Source of the DNA: Antedon mediterranea
Lineage: Eukaryota > Echinodermata > Crinoidea > Comatulida > Antedonidae
Length of the DNA: 64,000 nt
Direction of reading: 5' to 3'
Assembly (NCBI RefSeq): GCF_964355755.1
Contig: NC_092674.1
Span: 3,477,001-3,541,000, forward strand
The position numbers and the translations under genes are program-made. Position 1 is the first letter of the stretch. Each line of letters begins with the position of its first letter. The notes below the pieces were generated by a model. That model saw nothing but the letters and a program-made list of their open reading frames with translations. It ran no database searches and was not told the origin of the DNA. Positions 29,067 through 40,455 of this stretch are shown piece after piece.

Positions 29067-31763
29067 CTATTCCATTCCATTAAACATTATCTCCTTCATC
29101 TCATCACAGTCCGGGGGTGCATTTGTAAATAGCGTTCCCACAAATATATGCGTACCCCAGTCTCTGTGTCGCACACATTTGCAGCATCCAAGGTCCTCAA
29201 TTTCAAAGCCTAGTTTTCTAAAACGTTCATCAGTTTCAAATAGTGTTGTGTTTGGGTTGCTTGCGCCTACAAACTAGAGAGAAAAAAGAATTTTAGTTTC
29301 AGTAAATTTTAAACATATAGGTTTTCCACAACATAACAAAGCAAGTGTACTGTTGATACTCCTATTCATGAATACACAGTAGTGTGTATATAGTACCTGA
29401 AAATCTCCACCATTTTAATTTTTTTTTTCTAATAATCTATTGAAGAGTGATTTTTTTCCCTGTTTCTACATAGCAGCAAGTGTAATAGATATTGTCTACA
29501 TTATGTTACAATGACAGAACTGCAAAATGGATTGTGATGCAAGAAATACTCACCGCTTGACCAGACGAAGGGTCAATAAAATCCGCCCAGAACCCTGCCT
29601 TTGTTAACGATTTACAGATCTCCACAGCGCTAGTGATAAACTAAAAGGAGAAAGAAGTGATGTCAATTTCAGAATACGATGGGTTCTCAAAATGATGTTC
29701 TCGCACTAAGTCAGTGTTTTTCCAGGGCAAGCATCAGTGTGAAGTTATGTGGAAGCTTGACTGTTAGTGGCAAATGTTACAAGACGCTTGACCGTTAATG
29801 GTAATTGTTACAAGACGCTGGACTGTTTATGGTAATTGTTACGTGGAAATTGTTAAGAGAAGATTGACCGTTGATACAAGATTTGTGAACACGATGCAGA
29901 CTGGTTAATAACTTACGTTTTCTAACAACTCTTCTCTTTCAACTTCTACTTCTGAACTCCAACCAGACATGTCGCTGTTTGTTTTCTGACAGAGTGTCAG
30001 AATTGTGACGTGTCCTTTAGATAAGTCAACATCTGGGAATAATTCACTAAATCCTAATAAAATATTAGGAAGAATATAAGTGAAAGTTCAGCAATTCATT
30101 CATTTTATAGCCAAAAGCTCTGCCCACACTATCAGAAAAATGTATGTGCCCATATCATATCACTACCATATTTAGGCACAGATCACACTTTTTTTACCAA
30201 ACTAGTTTGATAGTGTAGACAGAGTGTGATGTGCCCAAATATGGTAGTGATATGACATCATCATGTCCATATGGGCACATTTCATTTTGTTGGCACATAA
30301 ATTTTGGTATTGTCGACAGAGTTTAATAAATCATAATGGTGAGTATTTTTAATTTTAGTACCTTTTACTAAAGAAGGTGGGCAATCTTGTGCAATCATTT
30401 CTAAAATATTCTTTGGATTTTTGTAAGCTTCTTTCATAAACTCTTCTGCAGATTCTTCACTCTTCAGAAAAAATAAGATCATATGGAATAAAACATTCAT
30501 TATTTATAGAACTGTAAACTTAAATGTATAATATCCAATAGTTTTGAGACAACACAGCTATTGAGTACAATAGTCATTCTGCTAATTATTTTTCTGAGCA
30601 TACATAGAATGACTTTTGTACTCAACAGCTGCTTAGTTGAGCGGTGCGTTGATATTCTGTGAAGGAGAATGTAACATTAAATTGGTTTTTGTTATTACTG
30701 TACATTCTGTTCCTGTTACCTGCCAAATCCCTAGTTATAATGAATGTTAGGATTTCTGGGTGATCATTCAATTTGCAAGGCTCGACCCACATTATGTTTT
30801 AAAGGTTCAACTTGTGCTATTTACTTGTATTGTAATGTAAATTGTATATTGAGATCCAGCCACTGATACCCACCACAGCATTGTCATTTTTTATACTGAA
30901 AATTAATTAATTAATTTGAAACGATAAAGATGAGGAAATCTAAATATATATATATAATATAAATTATATTTTTATAAATGGAAATTATGAATAAATAATG
31001 AATGAATAAATAAAAAGGTAATTAATTGAACTGGTTTACTTCAGAAACAGCATTGACGAACTGAGCAAACACAGCAGCATGTCGGTCGTGTCGTAGAGGT
31101 TTATATAGAACATCATATGTTGTTTGGTCAGGTGAGGCAGCTATTGGTTGCGGTTGTTGTTTAAGTTGCGTTACTACGCCAACATTTCCTGGTAATGAGA
31201 AACGCTTATCATGTTCGGAAAGAGGACCTAACTTTGTGTCTGGCCAATCAATTCCCTCTGTGTAAAACAAGAACATTTGTGTTGTGAATGTAAACTTCAG
31301 GATCATTTGATGTAATTGAATGTTAAAAAAGATGCAAATCTTTATAACTTTTAATTGTATTTATTAATGTACTCTACCATTCGTTTTTCTTTCTTCTTCA
31401 TTGCATTGTTTTTGTAGAACAGAATTAGAAAATGACCTTTGACATAACACAGTTGAACGAAGAGTTTTAAGACCAGGCAAATAGGCTATTAAACGTGCAC
31501 GACTTAAAAACTGTAGAAAAGAACCAAATGAGAATATATTAATATTTTGTATTCCATCCCTTTGTATATCATCTTGGAATAAAATGTCAATGCAATACCA
31601 AGTATATTAAAGGCCAACAACTTTCCTTAGATATAGAATTATGGTTATGTTAAACAAAACAAGTTACAGTATTTTTATCCTCCAACTTGTGTAGGCCTAT
31701 GTTGGAATTAAAAAGGATACACCATACAAATAAAAATGTACAAACAAGCACCTTGGACATCAT
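29067..31763 (-). CDS. MMADHC: MMADHC, cobalamin trafficking protein CblD
   Basis: Seven coding exons on the minus strand: 31763-31752, 31510-31378, 31257-31040, 30461-30362, 30053-29917, 29640-29554, 29273-29067. Total 894 nt, 297 residues (human is 296). Phases agree throughout. An N-terminal basic leader ([17 protein letters not shown]) fits mitochondrial import. Conserved blocks are [91 protein letters not shown] and [20 protein letters not shown]. CblD works with MMACHC to partition cobalamin between cytosolic methionine synthase and mitochondrial methylmalonyl-CoA mutase; the Cys-Cys in the LGCCK block is at the position of the conserved family cysteine. The first coding exon is only four codons (MMSK). 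Other 5' exons may exist upstream. Confidence 0.94.
30115..30324. repeat. MITE family 1, two overlapping copies
   Basis: AAGCTCTGCCCACACTATC on the left, an internal AGTTTGATAGTGTAGACAGAG at about 30204, then a second core and right end GACAGAGTTT. One copy appears inserted into or recombined with another. It lies in an MMADHC intron, 38 bp from exon 4. Confidence 0.75.
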
Positions 31764-31965
31764 GCACGAGTTGTCCTCGAATAGAAAGAAAAGGATCTGT
31801 TGTTGTCCTATTCCTATATAAAAATAAATAATGAAATATTAATTGAACAGAAACACTGCAAGCAGCACTGAAACAGGCCTCTCTGCGACTCTAGCCTACT
31901 ATTTAGTACTATTGCTCAGCGAGTGGCAGTGGGACCGTGACAGTGTGGTGTCGCAGGTCACAGTG

Positions 31966-32100
31966 CATTTCGGCCGCCAATCAATCATACATATTCAAGA
32001 ATAATTACAATTCTGCTCTGGTGGCCAAAATAAACAATACATATTTTGTCCTTTTTGGCGTTTCATGAATTTGGCAATTCCATAACCGGCGGCCGAAATG
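31966..32100. repeat. Short inverted-repeat element
   Basis: CATTTCGGCCGCC (31966-31978) and GGCGGCCGAAATG (32088-32100) are perfect inverted 13-mers 135 bp apart end to end, in an otherwise AT-rich spacer. They flank GGTGTCGCA-like motifs outside. A small MITE or a foldback near the MMADHC 5' end. Confidence 0.5.
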
Positions 32101-32129
32101 ATCAGACACCGTGTCGCACCTGCCTTCCG

Positions 32130-32290
32130 TAAGTAGCCTAGGCCTAGCTACTACTAGCCTAGTGCTAGAAGTAGGTTAGGCCTAGGCCAGTTACTAGTAG
32201 TAGTAGGCCTAGGCCTGTAGTACTTAGTAAGCCTACCCTACCTAGCTAGCTAGCCTAGCCTACCTACTAGCCTAGGCCTAGGGCCTACCT
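32130..32290. repeat. Cluster of AGGCCTA / CTAGGCCTAG palindromes
   Basis: Dense repetition of TAGCCTAGGCCTAG, CTAGTAGTAG and CTAGCTAGCTAG words over about 160 bp, upstream of the MMADHC start. Similar shorter clusters occur at 1388-1440, 1535-1640 and 24753-24790. Confidence 0.7.
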
Positions 32291-32577
32291 ATAAATCTAT
32301 TTACGCTAGTAAATTCACTAACAGATTTTATATTTAAATTTTACTAGTAAGTAATATTAATAGCCCACACTCTATACAACTGGATTTTTTGCCTGAATAA
32401 GAATAAAAACGGAAATTTTGTAGGCCAGTGGCCTACGTTTCGTGAGTACACACAGAGTGACGATGGAAAAAAAATGTATGTGATTGATATAGCGCCACCA
32501 ACGATCTGGTAAACAACCGCTGCGCGTGTCGTCACGTCTGACCTTTAAATTGGAGGCGCGCGAGAAAAAACCAGACA

Positions 32578-32618
32578 CTGCTTGCTGCTGCTGCTAGCTG
32601 CATGCTGCTGCTGCTGTT
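32578..32618. repeat. CTG/CTGCTG microsatellite
   Basis: CTGCTTGCTGCTGCTGCTAGCTGCATGCTGCTGCTGCTG-type run, two short CTG tracts split by AGCTGCATG. Noncoding as far as seen. Confidence 0.75.
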
Positions 32619-33432
32619 CGTAAAAAGAAAACAAAGCATTTACCCTCTGAAAGTCTAAGTTGTTCTTCCAGTGGTAAGTAGTTGTTATTTTTTATTCGTT
32701 TAGTTGTTACGCGAGTAGGTTTGAATACTATTTAATTAATGTCTCTTTTTAAAAGAATTATTGGGTTCTAAAGTGTTCTGACAATAATGTGACCTCTCTC
32801 CCCGGGTATCGGATCATCTCGGTCGCGTTTCATTTCGGTCGCGCTTCCGGTAAATCGAACTTCCGGCGATTTCTATGGAACGCCGCTCAATGCAGTACTG
32901 TACACTGTAAGCTCTAATTAAAGATCGAAGTGTAGTTCTATTATTTTTTAGGTGTTTATTTAAAAATGATTTTATATAATAATCATTATATTTAAATAAA
33001 TATTGTAAAAACAGTATGTTATTAATATTTAACTTTTTTTTAAATGTTTTTATAAGCATTATATTTTGATATATTTTGTAAATATTCTATTTCTTTCTGA
33101 CGGGAAAAATAACATACAAACTCACTTTACACTTTTGTCAATGATCATTCAATCTTTTTATTTTTAAAACAAAAACATATACACAAATATTTACATATAT
33201 TTAAAAACAAAACATAGATACGTTAATGTAATGCAAAACAAACTCGTTTCACACTGTTTTTCAATTCAATCCTTTTATTTTTTAAATAAAAACGCATATA
33301 CAAATGTTTACATTCATCATTCAAATTGAAACCTTTTTATTTACATCTACAAACGTTATTTTATTTATCTATGTATTTAATATTTTATTTATTAGCAATA
33401 TTTACATCTATCTCATCTACAAATCGCGAACA

Positions 33433-34927
33433 TCATTTGATATAACGCGCGATCAGCGTAAGGAGCGATCTCTCTGATTGTTGGCCTGCGCGATACTCGT
33501 CCCAGAGGCGTAAGAGCGTTCTAGTTGCACGTCGGTAAGCTTGTCGCTGAAGCCGGTCAACATCTTCGCGATGAACTAATTCCATTGTGATGTGAACATT
33601 CTGACTCTCTTCATGCAGCAGCCCGATTAAGAGGTAGAGTTGAAGTTTTGCTGAAATAACAAAAATAACGTACTATAATTATCATGAGCAAGTTAACAAC
33701 ATAATACATAATATTATAATTGAAAATTAATTTTCTTACCACGTCGTCCTTTTCGATTCAGTCTGTTGTGATACGGGTGTCTCGAAAACAGAGACCCGAG
33801 ACCCAGGGTCTCTGTTTTCAAGGAAATCTCGAAAACAGAGACCCCCACTAAAACGTCTCAATATTACGTAATATAGGGGGTCTCTGTTTTCGAGATTTTC
33901 TCGAAAATAGAGACCCCCACTAAAACTTCTAAATAATACGTTATATAGGGGGTCTCTGTTTAACAGAGACCCCCACTAAAGCGTCTCATTATTACATTAT
34001 ATAGGGGGTCTCTATTTTCGAGAAAAACTCGAAAACAGAGACCCCCTATATAATGTATTATTTAGACATTTTAGTGGGGGTGGAGTCCCCACTAAAACGT
34101 CTCGAGAATGACGTATCAGTAATAAACGGTAACTGATATGCCGATCAAAGAACAAGCCGCAACGATAAGAAGAGATTGATGAATTCTTGAACGCGTGTAA
34201 AAAGACTGTCATTTTGGAATACAAGGTCGACGTCCTAGAAGTAAGATGTATAAATATATAGAAGCTAAAAAGCGGGAGATTATTTAAAAAGCTGACATTA
34301 GTTTCGTAACGTACATTTATTTACAAGCATAAAAGATAATAACGTACAATGCAATAACAAAATGATATGAGGTCAGACTTTGAGACAGACTGGAGGATAA
34401 AGACAAATATATTGTGTTGGGCGAGCCTTAAAAAAGAAATGAATAAAAAAAAAAAAAAATTGATAAATAAATAAACATAAATTCACGGTTTTTGCGATAA
34501 AAGTTGGGTGTTAATAATTTATGACCAAGCTTGGTGGGTATTTGCAACACTCTTAATCAACAGGGATTATATTAGGGGGTCTCGGGAAATCTCGAAAAAA
34601 GAGACCCCCAATATAATGAGACGTTTTAGTGGGGGTCTCTGTTTTCGAGTTTTTCTCGAAAACAGAGACCCCCTATATAACGTAATATTGACATTGAGAC
34701 GTTTTAGTGGGGTCTCTGTTTTCGAGAAAAACTCGAAAACAGAGACCCCCTATATTACGTAATATTGAGACGTTTTAGTAGGGGTCTCTGTTTTCGAGAT
34801 TTTCTCGAAAACAGGGACCCTGGGTCTCGGGTCTCTGTTTTCGAGGTCTCTGTTTTGGAGACACCTGTTGTGATACCCCTCAAGGTCGCTGTTGGTCCTC
34901 GTTGTCAACAGACAATATGGTTTCATT
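33433..34927 (-). pseudogene. MULE-type transposase, C-terminal exons, disrupted
   Basis: The last exon (33650-33433, stop TGA at 33435-33433) reads KLQLYLLIGLLHEESQ, then DVDRLQRQAYRRATRTLLRL, WDEYRAGQQSERSLLTLI and ARYIK. The previous exon ends at donor CGTG|GTAAGA (33740). Past an insertion (33775-34864) its upstream part continues at 34876-34927 with TNSDLEGYHNRL in the same frame. In MULE/FLYWCH-associated transposases and their domesticated relatives the order R-T-N-N-D-V-E-G-W-H-N-R-L-N, then YLLI.LLHEE, then LWDEY is characteristic. The DDE catalytic region is not visible in the element, so this is a remnant. Splice phase (CGT G|CA) agrees. Confidence 0.68.
33775..34864. mobile_element. 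1.09-kb palindrome-rich insertion within the MULE exon
   Basis: It starts GGGTGTCTCGAAAACAGAGA and ends TCTCTGTTTTGGAGACAC. The direct repeat CTGTTGTGATAC lies immediately outside on both sides (33763-33774 and 34865-34876), an 11-12-bp target duplication. The left 320 bp and right 290 bp are mirror-image arrays of GGTCTCTGTTTTCGAGA with ACCCCCACTAAAACGTCTCA and CCCCTATATAACGTAATATT spacers; the central 34097-34572 is unique and AT-rich. Excising it with one duplication copy restores the exon reading of the host element, which supports the boundaries. Confidence 0.78.
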
Positions 34928-36605
34928 CTAATTCAATAGCACGAGACATAATGCGACACATCAATGCATTATGCTTTTAAAAAATGTTACATTACATACA
35001 TAATCGTAATAATATCTTTCAATCAGTGCAATATAGTGTATAAAAAAGCTCAGTAAAGTCTCTCACTGATTTTAACTGGCACCAAACAAATATTCCCAAT
35101 TTACTCATTCATAATTATTAACATATAGGAGTCGTCTTCGTAAGCTACTTGTTGTGTCCTTAAAATATAGATAAAAATCGTTACAAATGCAAACAGGTTT
35201 ATAAATTCGAACTGCTACACGTACCGAGTGCTGAAAGAGAGTTAAATCGGACAGTTAAGTCTCAATCCTACAATAGCATCCATTTTCGTATGCTTTATAC
35301 ATAATTGACGCGCCATACACCACGATCGATATTGTTGAAAATTGACCTTAATTGACACGCGACCGAAATGAAACGCGACCGAGATGATCGTAATTCCTCT
35401 CCCCGCCGCCGCCGAGGGACGATATGATTGATTGGAAATTCCAATGGATGCCTGATGGTTGTGTGGTTAAATGATTTTAGCCAGATCCGACATCTCATCT
35501 CATGACATCTGCTATTTTATTATGTATCTGTATGACTATATGACACTGTTGCAGTGACTTGTTGAGAGAAATACTTTTCATCCGGGCAATAATGCCTACC
35601 CTACATACATTCTTCGTGACCTTGCTTGTGTAATTTGAGTATCCCACTTTTATGCATTGTGTCCTCCACCATGAGGAAAAGAAGAAAAGTGGGCCTTGCA
35701 ATACTTTTTTCGCGCCGCGGCTCTAGCCAGCTATGTCCCAGGAGGACACATTCATTAATAAGCTGTTTCAATAGCGGTAGCTTTAGTATCTAAGGCTGAC
35801 AGTTTTGTGAATTTGGAAACTCGACTATAATTTATAGGTAGCTGCTGGACCCAAAAAACGTCTGGGAGAAGAGAGTCTATATGAAAGCCTTTGCTGATAA
35901 TACAGTATTATTGAGATGTAGACGGAAATCTGTAAAATCTTGTTCAATAAATAATAACTTCGTTTTTGCTGTCAACCAGGCCGGTATTATAATAAGTCAC
36001 TGTCAAATAATCATTCGATAATGGTCAACACTTTATTTTGGCTCGGTCAACATAAAGGGAGGTATTTTTTTTACAATGACTTTCTTTTGACTGTCAATCT
36101 AGGCCAATGTTATAATAATACGCCGTCAGATATTAAATCATTGAAACAGTCCTGGTAAATTTTTTTTTTGGTTATCAGATGCCGTGGGGGGGGGGGGGTC
36201 CAATCAATTATCGTCAGAAGGTGAACAATCAATCTAGGTAGCAGCAGCAGATTATTATTAACGCCTGCTCCATTAATTAATCCAGAAAAAGGTTTGTACA
36301 TTATCTATTTGTTTATTAGCCTTCTGCTAACACAATTATATTTTCTTTAAAAACAGGTTTTATAAGTGGTTTCAACATTTATGATAGTAATGTCACAGTT
36401 CTGTGTCTGGACGCAAGTTCATAGACCTACTAGTTATATTATTCATATTAACTGATACTTACTCTTCATTTACCGTAAAGTTCAGTTTTAATGAAATATA
36501 ATATAAATTGGCTTCGTAACAATTAATTAGTGTTGAAAAGGTTAGTTTTTTGGTGATAGGTGAAAATGACATGTAACTTCGTAATCAATTTATTTTTTTT
36601 GTATA

Positions 36606-36938
36606 AAGGCCCAATTACACTATGACGATAACGACGGACGATAAATATATAGCATGTATTTTTTTTACATAAACCAAAAGAAATTAGAAAGGTTTTCGTT
36701 CTAGACCTATAGGATAATCATTTATGCTGTCTTTGATAAAAATAATGTTTTCAAATTCCAATCGAATGACGTCATGATAAATAAAAACAATAAAATCGCT
36801 GTATTGGAACGATATTATTGGACGTGTGAAAATATAATTTTCATCAAAGGAATTGTTTATATTTCTTTTGGTTTATGTATTAAAAATGCACATTTGTCTA
36901 TTTATCGTCGATCGTTATCGTCCTAGTGTATGGGCCTT
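36606..36938. repeat. MITE-like element with 40-bp imperfect TIRs
   Basis: The left arm starts AAGGCCCAATTACACTATGA and contains CGATAACGACGGACGATAAAT; the right arm ends GATCGTTATCGTCCTAGTGT then ATGGGCCTT. The arms are inverted over about 40 bp with a few mismatches. Inside, TACATAAACCAAAAGAAA and TTTCTTTTGGTTTATGTA also pair, lengthening the stem. Total about 333 bp; no clear target duplication. Confidence 0.68.
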
Positions 36939-37489
36939 ATGCTGTAAATGTTCAATTAATTGATCATTCCGATTTTATTAGTTGGACTCTTGCACAGTTG
37001 CTGTCTAATCGTTGTTGTGTAATATCATTTCGAACCATATTAAAATCATAAAGAGATTCATATTCCTTAACATGTGGCTTTGCATGGAAGTCAGGTCTAC
37101 AAAAACTCGGGCCCGGGGTCATTGTTATTGGGCCTGAAAGTGTTGGTGAATTCATAATTATACTTAATATTATATTTATACAGGGAGTTGTTATTAGTAA
37201 TAACAACTTCCTGATTTATATATATATATAATTATATAATTATACAATTGAAAGCAAAACCCGTTGAATCTCAAATCATTAGGACTAAAAATTTGGCTTA
37301 TCAATCAAATAAATACTTTCGTTCAAAATGAAACTCCAACCTCTCTAATCAAAAGATTGAACTCGAAAACGGACCGTTTTTTGAATTGGGTATGTTGAAA
37401 CATTTCAATATTCATTTAAAAAAGTACATTAATTATGGTATTGATCAGTGGCTATAGAGGCGTGAAAACCCTCGGTCAATATCATGTAA

Positions 37490-39190
37490 AATGCACTGTG
37501 GAAGGGTCATTATTAAGACTGCAAAATTGGGCTTATTAACAAATAAATACTTTCTTTCAAATGTAAAATCAAGGCTGAAAAATTGGGCTTATCAACAACA
37601 AAATATTTTATTATTAGACGCGATAACATCAAAGATAATCAGTATAATTATTAATATAGCCTCTGTTACTAGTTTTATTCTACATGATAAAGTAAATAAA
37701 AATCCACTAGAAAACAAACCAGTCTGAATGTTATGCTTATTAGCCATGTTATGTTTGTTACTGTAGGCCTATGATTGTTTGCAATGTCCACATATTATTT
37801 CCGTGGGCATATCCATAGTGTATCACTCACAAAAAAGACGTGTGAGGTTCTTTCTTTAGATTTTGAAGAATGATTTGTGTTACAGGTTGACACATGAGTC
37901 AAATGCTCAAGATATCGGCTAACGCCATGGGACCCTTGGCTTATCAATGAATAATAAATACAGTACTACTTTCGTTCAATTGAAATCAGAATCTGACCGT
38001 TTCATTAAATTGGGTGTGATTAGGCCTAAACATATAATAATTTATTAAAAAGGTACAATAAAAACAAATGCATCAGAGGCGTAAAGAACCCACGGTCAAT
38101 ATCAATGTAAAATGTATATGGTATAAGCACTGTGGAAGGGGTCATTATTATTAAACTGGAAAATTCGGCTTATCAACAAATAAATACTTTCGTTTAAAAT
38201 GTAAAATAAGACTGCAAAATTGGGCTTATCAACAAATAAATACTTTCATTCAAAATGTAAAATAAGACTGCACAATTGGGCTATCAACAGATAAAATACT
38301 TTTTTTTCAAAATGTAAAATTAAGACTGGAAAATTGGGCTTATCAACAAATAAATACTTTCTTTCAAATGTAAAATCAAGGCTGAAAAATTATTGGGCTT
38401 ATCAACAACAAAATATTTTATTATTAGACGCGATAACATCAAGGATAATCAGTATAATTATTAATATAGCCTCTGTTACTAGTTTTATTCTACATGATAA
38501 AGTAAATAAAAATCCACTAGAAAACAAACCAGTCTGAATGTTATGCTTATTAGCCATGTTATGTTTGTTACTGTAGGCCTATGATTGTTTGCAATGTCCA
38601 CATATTATTTCCGTGGGCATATCCATAGTGTATCACTCACAAAAAAGACGTGTGTGAGGTTCTTTCTTTAGATTTTGAAGAATGATTTGTGTTACAGGTT
38701 GACACATGAGTCAAATGCTCAAGATATCGGCTAACGCCATGGGACCCTTGGCTTATCAATGAATAATAAATACAGTACTACTTTCGTTCAATTGAAATCA
38801 GAATCTGACCGTTTCATTAAATTGGGTGTGATTAGGCCTAAACATATAATAATTTATTAAAAAGGTACAATAAAAACAAATGCATCAGAGGCGTAAAGAA
38901 CCCACGGTCAATATCAATGTAAAATGTATATGGTATAAGCACTGTGGAAGGGGTCATTAATATTATTAAACTAGAAAATTCGGCTTATCAACAAATAAAT
39001 ACTTTCGTTTAAAATGTAAAATAAGACTGCAAAATTGGGCTTATCAACAAATAAATACTTTCGTTCAAAATGTAAAATAAGACTGCACAATTGGGCTTAT
39101 CAACAGATAAAATACTTTTTTTTCAAAATGTAAAATTAAGACTGGAAAATTGGGCTTATAAACAAATAAATACTTTTTTTCAAAATGTAA
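37490..39190. repeat. Tandem segmental duplication (~810 bp) with ~60-bp micro-repeats
   Basis: The segment with AAATCCACTAGAAAACAAAC, GTCTGAATGTTATGCTTATT, TGACACATGAGTCAAATGCT and GCATCAGAGGCGTAAAGAAC occurs first at about 37550-38150 and again at about 38358-38960, almost unchanged (offset about 810 bp). Between and after the copies a shorter unit with TGGGCTTATCAACAAATAAA, TACTTTCGTTCAAAATGTAA and AATAAGACTGC recurs at least nine times. Small open frames in the two copies are duplicates of each other and look non-coding. Confidence 0.88.
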
Positions 39191-39216
39191 GAAAACATTT
39201 TTTAAATATAATCCTT

Positions 39217-39366
39217 AAGCTCTGTCTATACTATCAAACTAAATATGATGTGCCCATTATATAGACATGACGATGTCATATCACTACGATATTCGGGCAT
39301 ATCACTACCATATTTGGGCACATCACACTTTTTTTGTTAAACTAGTTGGGACAGTGTAGACACAGA
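39217..39366. repeat. MITE family 1 copy
   Basis: AAGCTCTGTCTATACTATC on the left; the right end is degenerate (ACAGTGTAGACACAGA). It sits just after the tandem duplication. Confidence 0.8.
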
Positions 39367-40455
39367 ACGAAACATAAATCCGAATTGGACTGACGCGATT
39401 GATTTAATTGGGTATTTTTTATTAATGTAATGATTCATTAAAAACTATAATACCGATACGCGTTTGGTATTGATCAATGGTGCAAAAAACCCTGAGAAAT
39501 AATGTTATAACGCGATTTGGTGATAGCTTAGCAATAATACAACCCATATACTATTATTATAAATACCTATATTACAAATCCATTCATATAACTTTTCATC
39601 GCGAACCGAAAATGTATAAATGTTATTCTACAGACAGTAATTATATATTCAAAAGCCATATTATTATTATTATCAATACCTAAATGCGATAGTAATAACC
39701 ACATAAACATACATTATTATTCCCAATACAAGTTTGTGCGTTTAATTCTAGAAAGAAACGACTGTGCTAACAGGCCAATGACATAAATCACAAGTAAGGT
39801 CCCAATTGTTCACTTGCGTTTTGATTGGCCGACCTACTGTATTAGATTAATGAAGACTGTTCTTACAACTGTCCAGTCAAAAAGTTACGCGGCGTTTTTT
39901 GTAAGAAATATTTCTTGTTTAAATTCCAATTACTGTACACACATTATAAGATTAGGCTGCGCAGTATCATTATTTCTAGTGCATAATTATAGGTGTAACC
40001 ATGGTGTAACAATATTTTATATTATTTATACACTCCATAACATTGGAATTTAATAAGAAGAATAATAATAATAATTAATACAATATAATAAAATCTTTTC
40101 TCTATCTCAGACTAGTATTTCAACCATCAACATTTTTGTTTAATTTATGTTATCAATTTTCATGTTTTAACAACAATGCCTAATACTGTACACAATTCTG
40201 AATACTTTAATGACTTTCAACAATGTTGTTTATTTGATTATCATCACATAATTAGCATAACAATAGAACTTAATTGAATCCTGAAGCATTTAAACAATGA
40301 AGTCCAGCAGTATACAGGAAATAAACAACACACCCTCTATTGTTGGACAAATAACTTCACCCTTCCTAAAGTTAGATTAAATGCTTGCATAAATTCAGTA
40401 AAATGTAAAACATTTTTTCATTATAAATTTCTTTTGAATTCAAGTTTTACTCATC

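Larger units (their letters stand above)
32812..35389. mobile_element. Degenerate Mutator-like (MULE) TIR element
   Basis: Perfect 32-bp inverted termini: 32812-32843 begins GATCATCTCGGTCGCG and 35358-35389 ends CGCGACCGAGATGATC. The element is 2.58 kb and contains minus-strand exons of a MULE-type transposase C-terminus (33433-33650 and the split exon 33740/34927). Left and right flanks have no convincing direct duplication, so the insertion is probably old or the ends extend slightly further. AT-rich spacers (33100-33420, 34930-35350) show no frame. The superfamily call rests on the protein fragment plus long TIRs. Confidence 0.7.
35390..40455. other. Gene-free region between the MULE and HLTF
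   Basis: Five kilobases with no exon I can support on either strand. It holds a MITE-like element (36606-36938), an ~810-bp tandem duplication (about 37490-39190), one family-1 MITE (39217-39366) and simple AT-rich stretches (e.g. 37216-37245). The last few hundred bases before 40456 are the HLTF upstream region. Confidence 0.6.

Noticed and set aside
32790-35410. Direct target duplication of the MULE-like element
   Set aside because: CCTCTCTCCCCGG on the left and CCTCTCCCCGCC on the right are similar but not adjacent to the TIR ends and not identical; I do not accept it as a duplication.
37491-38537. Two nearly identical small frames of 78 and 67 codons
   Set aside because: They are the same stretch of the ~810-bp duplication; no splice sites, no recognised domain, AT-driven composition.
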